Assembly (NCBI GenBank): GCA_026745465.1
Contig: JACYXH010000276.1
Span: forward strand, 1-64,000
Reading direction: 5' to 3'
Length of the DNA stretch: 64,000 nt
Source of the DNA: Lota lota
Lineage: Eukaryota; Chordata; Actinopteri; Gadiformes; Lotidae
Both the position numbers and the translations under genes were made by a program. Below are positions 44,422-64,000 of this stretch, one piece after another (within the stretch, counting starts at the first letter, position 1; the number at the start of each line of letters is the position of its first letter). The notes beneath the pieces are model-generated. The model did not search any database. It was given only the letters and a program-made list of their open reading frames with translations, and was not told where the DNA came from.

Positions 44422-45600
44422 ATTCTTTTTTCCTTTAATTATCAAGAACCTTGTAGCAGTTAAGAGTAAGGGTAAGATCTCTCCTACACCTGCTAACTCC
44501 TGCATATCATAACTCCTCCTCCTTCCTCTCCTCCTCCTACTCCTGCATATAACTCCTCCCTCTCCTCCTAACCTACTCCTGCTAAACTCCTGCATATAAT
44601 AACTCCTCATCCCTCTCCTAACTCCTGAGAGAGAGAGAGAGATCATCTAATGTGTCCATCTGTATTTCAGAGTCTCCTGAAGTCTCCCAACAACGCAATG
44701 GTCAGACAGAGGTAACGCGCACACACACGCACGCACGCACACACACATATGGACGCAGGCGTGTGTTTATATAGCGTGTGTGTGTGTGTGTAGGGGCAGT
44801 CAGTGTCTCCTGAATCCACCAGGAGAAGCGGTGAACCGGGTGAGTACTGTACAGACAGACAGACAGACACCAGTCATTGTACTTTGGGTGTTTGGATTTG
44901 AGTTAACATGGGAAGTGATCAAATGATTTACAATAATCAAATTATTAATATAAACACTCTTGAGTTTGAAGGCTTTTGTTATTGTTTCAGTATCGCTATG
45001 GAGATATCTAGGCAGGGATCTCGAAGTATAGCATATAATACATATAAAATACATATATTATATAAAGGCCTCACACCAAGTTATTACAATATTCTTTTAT
45101 ATATTACATTATAATAATATATAACTAGACATGTCGCCATGCGCATGTTCTGAAGAAGATGCGTGTGTTGCTTGAGCCGCCTTGTCATATGTGCAATGTA
45201 GCCGTGAGCAATGCTAACATGCTAATGCTAATAAGCGAGCACGCTTCAAGGCCCTGGGCCACTCTGAAGAGGGCTTGTGATTGGTTGAAGGATGTTGGCT
45301 CATTTGCATGTATTTTTTACCTCAATCAAAAAAAATAATACATAAGTGTAAAATAAATACGTATATTATATAAAGGCCTGCACACAGTGAAGTTCCTATA
45401 TAACAATGTAACGTGTTGACGCGGTCTGGTCCAGGTCCATCGGGCGCCATAGAGGAGGAGCAGGAGGAGCAGCAGGAGGAGGAGGAGGAAGCAGGAGGCA
45501 CTCTGATAGTTTCTCTGTGACCTCAGATGACACCCTGTCCTGGCATGGACTCGCAAATGACACAGACTGCCACAGCCAGGCATCTGACATACACAGTACG

Positions 45601-45925
45601 GTGAGCACACGCCTGCTGTCTGTCTGTCTGTCTGTCTCTCTCTGTCTCTGTGTTTCTCTCTCTCTTTGTCTGTCTCTCTGTCTGTCTCTGTGTTTCAAAC
45701 TCGCTGTCTCTGTCTATATGTGTCTCTATGTGTCTCTCTCTCTGTCTCTACATGTGTCTCGGTCTCTATCTGTGTCTCTCTCTGACTCTCTGTCTCTCTC
45801 TGTGTCTCTCTGTCTCTATCTCTGTCCCTATTGCTCTCTCTGTCTATATGTGTGTCTCTCTGTCTCTATGTGTCTCTCTCTCTGTCTCTATATGTGTCTC
45901 TGTCTATCTGTTTCTGTGTGTGTGT
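45601..45925. repeat. TGTCTCTCTCTGTC array
   Basis: Inverted counterpart of 17186-17690. Confidence 0.95.
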
Positions 45926-46535
45926 AGGTGAGTGATAACTTCAGTGTGTATTTCTAATGTGTGTGTGTAGGTGAGTGATACTTCAGTGTGTATTTCTAAT
46001 GTGTGTGTGTAGGTGAGTGATACTTCAGTGTGTATTTCTAATGTGTGTGTAGGTGAGTGATACTTCAGTGTGTATTTCTAATGTGTGTGTAGGTGAGTGA
46101 TACTTCAGTGTGTATTTCTAATGTGTGTGTAGGTGAGTGATACTTCAGTGTGTATTTCTAATGTGTGTGTAGGTGAGTGATACTTCAGTGTGTATTTCTA
46201 ATGTGTGTGTAGGTGAGTGATACTTCAGTGTGTATTTCTAATGTGTGTGTAGGTGAGTGATACTTCAGTGTGTATTTCTAATGTGTGTGTAGGTGAGTGA
46301 TACTTCAGTGTGTATTTCTAATGTGTGTGTAGGTGAGTGATACTTCAGTGTGTATTTCTAATGTGTGTGTAGGTGAGTGATACTTCAGTGTGTATTTCTA
46401 ATGTGTGTGTGTAGGTGAGTGATACTTCAGTGTGTATTTCTAATGTGTGTGTGTAGGTGAGTGATAACTTCAGTGTGTATTTCTAATGTGTGTGTAGGTG
46501 AGTGATACTTCAGTGTGTATTTCTAATGTGTGTGT
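45926..46535. repeat. 40-bp minisatellite on SDNF acceptor, inverted copy
   Basis: About 15 units of GTGAGTGATACTTCAGTG plus TGTATTTCTAATGTGTGTGTAG. It has replaced the 5' two thirds of the SDNF exon, whose tail survives at 46536-46568. Confidence 0.95.
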
Positions 46536-46739
46536 GATGAAGAAACGTCATTATCTGGGGATGACCAGGTACACACACACACACACACACACATGCATGA
46601 CATACAACACAATACACGCACACACACATGTGCATGACATACAACACAATACACGCACACACACGTGCATGATATACAACACAATACACACTACATACCT
46701 TCTGGGATGACCAGGTACACACACTAAACAATTTATATA

Positions 46740-47255
46740 TTACACATACTATACACAATAAACTACAGACTATATACTACACACTATATACTACACACTA
46801 TATACTACACACTACACTATATACTACACACTATATACTACACACTACACTATATACTACACACTATGTATTACACACTACACTATATACTACACACTAT
46901 ATACTACACACTGTACACTATATACTACACTATATACTACACACCATATACTACACACGATACACTATATACTACACACTATATACTACACACTATATAC
47001 TACACACTATATACTACACACTACACTATACTACACACTATATACTACACACACTACACACTATATTCTACACACTGTACACTATATACTACACTATATA
47101 CTACACACCATATACTACACACTATATACTACACACTATACACTATAAACGACACACTATATACTACACACTATACACTATATACTACGCACTATATACT
47201 ACACACTATACACTATATACTACACACTATATACTCACACTATATACTACTGTAT
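46740..47255. repeat. ATACTACACACTAT array
   Basis: Inverted counterpart of 15640-16200. Confidence 0.95.
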
Positions 47256-47431
47256 ACAAACATAATTTATATTAAAAAAACTAAGATATAAATTAGAAGT
47301 TTCTAGTTAATCTAAATCTAAAGACTCATTATTTACACGTATGTTTGATGTACTATGTATATAATATATATGTGTATTAATACTATATATATTTATATAA
47401 ATATGATAGACTATGTAAATAATATAAATAT

Positions 47432-47507
47432 ATCCTTGACATTACAATGTTGAACCCATGTCTCTAGAACAGATCACCAACTGCTCTATCCACTGCGCCA
47501 CTGAGAC
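47432..47507 (-). mobile_element. tRNA-like sequence, probable SINE head or tRNA pseudogene
   Basis: The - strand starts GTCTCAGTGGCGCAGTGGAT, an A-box match (TGGCGCAGTGG), and has GGGTTCAAC as an imperfect B box about 40 nt on. The D stem and acceptor stem do not pair fully, so a working tRNA is unlikely. It resembles an arginine-type tRNA. It sits at the point where homology between the two mdm2 arms ends. Confidence 0.5.
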
Positions 47508-47559
47508 ACTGTGTGATCCAGTCAGAGTTTATAATTGACTTTACAATTCACATGACGTC

Positions 47560-47905
47560 GGTTCAGATGTAAAACTTATAAAGCTGAAGAGAACTCTTCT
47601 ATTAAACCTTCAATACCCTTTATAACTAGGCTTAAATAGTTATAGGAACCAACGAATAATAAAGAATAAAGCTGTTGAGAACTCTTCTATTAAACCTTCA
47701 TTACCCTTTATAATTAGGCTTATATAGTTATAGGAACCAACGAATAATAAAGAATAAAGCTGTTGAGAACTCTTCTACTAAACCTTCATTACCCTTTATA
47801 ATTAGGCTTATATAGTTATAGGAACCAACGAATGATAAAGAATAAAGCTGTTGAGAACTCTTCTATTAAACCTTCATTACCCTTTATAATTAGGCTTATA
47901 TAGTG
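47560..47905. repeat. 86-bp tandem repeat, four units
   Basis: Units contain AACTCTTCTATTAAACCTTC and TATAGTTATAGGAACCAACG. Confidence 0.95.
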
Positions 47906-47965
47906 ATATATTATATAGATATATGAAACGCACCACACACCGTGGCCTTATCCTACAAGTGTCCG

Positions 47966-47985
47966 AGAAGCTTCATGAACCTTCT
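47966..47985. promoter_or_regulatory. Perfect four-pentamer heat-shock element
   Basis: AGAAG CTTCA TGAAC CTTCT: four alternating nGAAn/nTTCn pentamers without a mismatch, the optimal HSF1 trimer site. It forms the middle of a hairpin with 10-bp perfect arms (47961-47970 and 47981-47990). A CRE core TGACGTCA is at 48028-48035 and a CCAAT box near 48150. A TATA-rich stretch lies at 47908-47932, on the - strand side. Confidence 0.7.
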
Positions 47986-48027
47986 CGGACCCCAACAATA
48001 ACCGCTCCCCAGATGGAGCTGACGTTG

Positions 48028-48035
48028 TGACGTCA
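48028..48035. promoter_or_regulatory. CRE core
   Basis: Full palindrome TGACGTCA in a G/C-rich patch 43 bp from the heat-shock element. Confidence 0.55.
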
Positions 48036-48590
48036 CGGGGCCTCCGAAAGGGCCCGTAGACATCCCGGAAAGAACCGGACCGGAGTTCAGAGCAGCGTGG
48101 AACGGGTTTCTTTCTGCATTATGTGATTATTCTAGTAACGTTGACCAATGAGCACAGGTTACTAAGTTTAAGATCATAGAGGACATACTAAGACGGAACA
48201 AGATAAGTGTTTATATTGGTAATGATAAGAATTGTAGGTAATATAATTACCCTATAATTACCTTTCAAATAAAAAAACACAATAACACATTACATTTTTA
48301 CAAAATAAGGAAATAAGGAAAATATAGCCACAATAAATCTCTCTGGCCTCCATTTTTAATTCACAAACAGACTTGAGTAAAAGCAAACAGTATGTTACGT
48401 TAAAAAATGTAAAAGATTATTGAAGTAAATGAAAGAGAAAATATAACTTCTTCATGTAATTATGTGTGTGTACTGTGTGTGTTGAGACTTCTAGCGCAGA
48501 GTGTAAATATAATTAAAAAAAAGAGAAGCAAATGGGTATCTGTTAAATTAAATGGAGACCGAGTAAGTTCTTTAGATATGTTATGTTATG

Positions 48591-48650
48591 TGCGCATGCG
48601 CAGCTTCACGACGTCTTGTTTAGATATGTTACGTTATGTGCGCATGCGCA
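48591..48650. promoter_or_regulatory. Two NRF1 palindromes in a 48-bp duplication
   Basis: TGCGCATGCGCA at 48591-48602 and again at 48639-48650, each the full NRF1 site. They lie in a direct duplication that includes TAGATATGTTA and CAGCTTCACGAC. Paired NRF1 sites usually mark a promoter. Downstream at 48941-48980 an acceptor-like TTTCAG is followed by AATAAA, so a short + strand transcript is conceivable; no protein was recognised. cop1 starts 2.3 kb further on. Confidence 0.5.
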
Positions 48651-49050
48651 GCTTCACGACTAAAATTACGGCACCTGCTAAACATTCCACGGCAAACAAG
48701 CATCAGGAGCACAGCCCGTTGGTATGGAACTACTCTGTCAATTATTAATGTTTGGGTTACTTGTATATTTTAAGTACTGAACGTTTGCCTCACTGAGAGC
48801 AACTTGTAGCTCGCTGTTGTTCAAAGCACTCGGCTGGTTTCTGGTGGCGGTGGTAACGGTGTTGCAGGCTTATGTGTTTTCGTTTATTTACAATATATAT
48901 ATATATATATTTGAATAATGTATTGTTATTCTTTGTTGTATTTCAGGTTTATGACCTGTGGTCATTTGATTTCAAATAAAATTTAAGGACAAAACACGAG
49001 TTGCGTGCTTCCTGGTGAGCCTTTTCGGAGGGCTGAATAACGAAGATCCG

Positions 49051-49212
<162 letters not shown>

Positions 49213-49258
49213 TGTGTGTGTGAAAAAAAAGAAACACGCACGCGGCGTTTCTTTTTTT

Positions 49259-49430
49259 CTACAACCGACACAGAGACACTGAGTCACCACCCCATAACAT
49301 AAACCCAGGGAGGAGGTCCTCCTGGGTGAAGGTGGACTGGAAGGTGTGGATGTGTGTCAGTGTGTCTGAGGACCCTCCTACATCTGGGGACACTCTGTAG
49401 AAGGACACAATGCCAGCAGGACCGGGCTGA
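49259..49430 (-). pseudogene. B30.2/SPRY domain 3' remnant
   Basis: The - strand reads PAGIVSFYRVSPD, then THIHTFQSTFTQEDLLPGF and GDSVSLCRL followed by TAG (49259-49261). This is the typical end of the PRY-SPRY domain of fish TRIM and NLR proteins (FYRVS, HTF, PGF, SVSLC). The frame is open for about 55 codons, but sequence further upstream no longer fits the domain. No RING, NACHT or coiled-coil exon is near. It is probably a gene relic from a large fish family. Confidence 0.75.
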
Positions 49431-49964
49431 AACCAGGCGAAACATCAGAAGCAGGGGCAGCAGGCTCAGCAACATGTCCACTGGTTTAGTTACAGAAGCA
49501 TTCAGACGGTGATGAGGGAACTGGAATGATCCATGACGCTTTTAAATGGAACAGGCCATCTCAGAGTGGAAACAACTGCTGCTCTTTACTTCTGATGGTT
49601 TCTGCCAGTGGAAATAAATGGAATTGCATATAAAATATCCATGAACTAACAGTGATGTATATTATATCTATGATATATGTAATGCGCTCTATATGTTGCT
49701 GCGGTTAGCATAGTATATTCTGATGATATATGTGTTTATATATTATATCTATGATATATGTGTACTTGTGTATTGTTATTTATTATGTTCATCAAGTGCT
49801 GTTCACTCCCTCCCTCCTCTCCTCCCTCCCTTCTTCCCTCCTTCCCTCCCTCTCTCTCCCTCCCTTATTCCCTCCTTCCCTCCCTCTCTCTCCCCCTATC
49901 TCTCTTGTTCTCTCCTCCCTTATATATCTCTCCTCTCTTTATTTTCTTACACACTTGTTTAAGG

Positions 49965-50012
<48 letters not shown>

Positions 50013-50094
50013 CACACACACCAGTAATGTGATGGTTGTTGAGTGAAATAAAAACGTAAACTACATCAAGTTTTACTCTTAATTACTTTACTTT
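49431..50094. other. Intergenic; pyrimidine tract and (AC)n
   Basis: A CCCT/CTTC-rich tract at about 49805-49940 and (AC)n at about 49967-50010. No gene seen. Confidence 0.6.
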
Positions 50095-50335
50095 TGAACT
50101 GTTAATGGTATAAAGACTAAGGGTGGAGCGACAGTAGTGGAGACTGTTAATGGTATAAAGACTAAGGGTGGAGCGACAGTAGTGGGGACTGTTAATGGTA
50201 TAAAGACTAAGGGTGGAGCGACAGTAGTGGAGACTGTTAATGGTATAAAGACTAAGGGTGGAGCGACAGTAGTGGGGACTGTTAATGGTATAAAGACTAA
50301 GGGTGGAGCGACAGTAGTGGAGACTGTTAATGGTA
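50095..50335. repeat. 45-bp minisatellite
   Basis: Five and a half units with GACTGTTAATGGTATAAAGA and GGGTGGAGCGACAGTAGTGG. Confidence 0.97.
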
Positions 50336-50960
50336 TTCATATTTACAGGTTTCCACTGCCCAGTTGCTCCACCTGTGTTTGATGCAAGGCAGCAGTGCTT
50401 TCTCACTACAACACGTGTTTTAATGTTGGACAGCTGTTTTCTTTCAGCATGGGATACACCTTGTTGACATTAAATACTGCAGACGCTTTGGAAAGCATAG
50501 ACAAACAGAAGGGTTAGACCACACTGTGTAGAGAAACTGGTTATAGTACCCTCTAAACCCACGGCCTCCAACCCGCTAGAGGCCGCTGGTTCCCGGCAGC
50601 AGAGCGGAGTAGCAACGGCCTCCTAACCGCTAGAGGCCGCTGGATCTCGGCAGCAGCACGGATGAACCCAGGGACTCGGAGCTTCCTCAGTAGCTAGCCC
50701 GCTAATCCCTTGAAACGCAGCAGGAATATTTGTTCTATTCACTTGTTTCACACTTCGTGTCATTTTGCATTGAATAATTCATCTGTTGTCGACTTAACCG
50801 TGAGTGACACAAGCCAAGCAGGTGGTACCCAGGCTCAACACGCCGGCTTGTGTTGTTGTATCTCCCGAGACTAGCACTACTAGGCTAATAACTCACCAAC
50901 TCCTCCGGTCCGGATGATCTGAACACCGTCCCGGTGGATGTTTTCTGTCCGTGTTGAGTC
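50336..50960 (+). promoter_or_regulatory. cop1: cop1 upstream region and probable 5' UTR
   Basis: The G/C content rises toward 50961. A roughly 64-bp stretch with CCGCTAGAGGCCGCTGG is present twice (about 50570-50650). The start site was not fixed. Confidence 0.4.

Positions 50961-64000
<13,040 letters not shown>

Larger units (their letters stand above)
38519..46568 (+). pseudogene. mdm2: Inverted mdm2 copy with the SWIB-domain exons
   Basis: Exons in MDM2 order on the + strand: first coding exon 38519-38564 (one base longer than at 22334, giving an early TGA); SWIB exon 41452-41526 (VRPSAEFQSLLILAGASKD, LFTMKE); SWIB exon 41878-41973 (VMHYLGQYI, then the EQQHIVHC part in another frame); 44422-44465 (IKNLVAVK); 44671-44711 (SPEVSQQRNGQTE); 44794-44839 (GQSVSPESTRRSGEP); basic/serine exon 45435-45600 (frame shifted before RRHSDS); and only the 3' part of the SDNF exon, 46536-46568. 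Homology with the - arm ends near 47430, before the VYEV, zinc-finger and RING exons. It therefore cannot encode a ligase as it stands. It supplies the p53-binding domain that the - arm lacks, so an inversion or misassembly that split one gene is possible. Confidence 0.8.

Noticed and set aside
47432-47507. Functional tRNA gene
   Set aside because: A box present, but B box and stems are imperfect; better read as a SINE head or pseudogene.

Overview
The window looks like a teleost fish chromosome segment. It has spliced genes with short introns, vertebrate TNF-receptor, MDM2, AKT and COP1 exons, fish-type L2 LINE fragments, a hAT MITE and LTR solos, and an extreme load of micro- and minisatellites. 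Such tandem-repeat density is known from gadiform fishes, but that placement is only a guess. No bacterial or phage features are present.

Layout. 1-9.4 kb: a solo LTR, a 34-bp minisatellite, then a TNF-receptor-superfamily gene (HVEM/TNFRSF14-like, + strand, 4659-8478) with two apparent reading-frame breaks and a hAT MITE in its last intron. 9.4-14.8 kb: two large minisatellites and no gene. 15.0-22.4 kb: mdm2 on the - strand, with RING, zinc-finger, acidic-region and first coding exons. The acidic/zinc-finger exon block is tandemly repeated on a unit of about 2.95 kb, and the p53-binding SWIB exons are absent from this arm. 23-28 kb: a promoter-like region, then the last exons of an AKT-family kinase (akt2-like, +) separated by about 19 copies of a 102-bp repeat. 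28-35 kb: a 690-bp satellite, an L2 LINE piece holding an interstitial telomere-like tract, and a decayed pogo-type DNA transposon. 35.7-47.4 kb: an inverted, broken copy of the mdm2 region (+) that keeps the SWIB exons but stops before the zinc-finger and RING exons. 47.4-50.9 kb: a tRNA-like SINE head, a perfect heat-shock element, two NRF1 palindromes, a B30.2/SPRY remnant and the cop1 upstream region. 50.96 kb to the end: cop1 (+), RING through most of the WD40 propeller, running off the window.

The main unusual pattern is that the minisatellites sit on exon edges. At most cop1 introns, at the akt2-like intron and at several mdm2 exons, the repeat unit contains a splice site plus the adjoining exon bases, so one intron carries 3 to 26 copies of its own donor or acceptor. 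At the cop1 exon 8 and exon 9 donors the units are 42 and 54 bp, open in the gene's frame, so use of different donors would add 14- or 18-residue modules between the coiled coil and the propeller. In mdm2 and the akt2-like gene the repeated junction reads AG|GTGAGT or AG|CT|GTGAGT, which resembles a recursive splice site.

MDM2 and COP1 are both p53 ubiquitin ligases, and AKT phosphorylates MDM2. The clustering may be chance synteny. Some stretches (11.6-12.5, 20.2-21.6 and 43.3-43.7 kb) look like damaged consensus or assembly chimeras, so frame breaks and duplicated blocks should be read with that in mind. All coordinates come from reading the sequence by eye; array limits are approximate.
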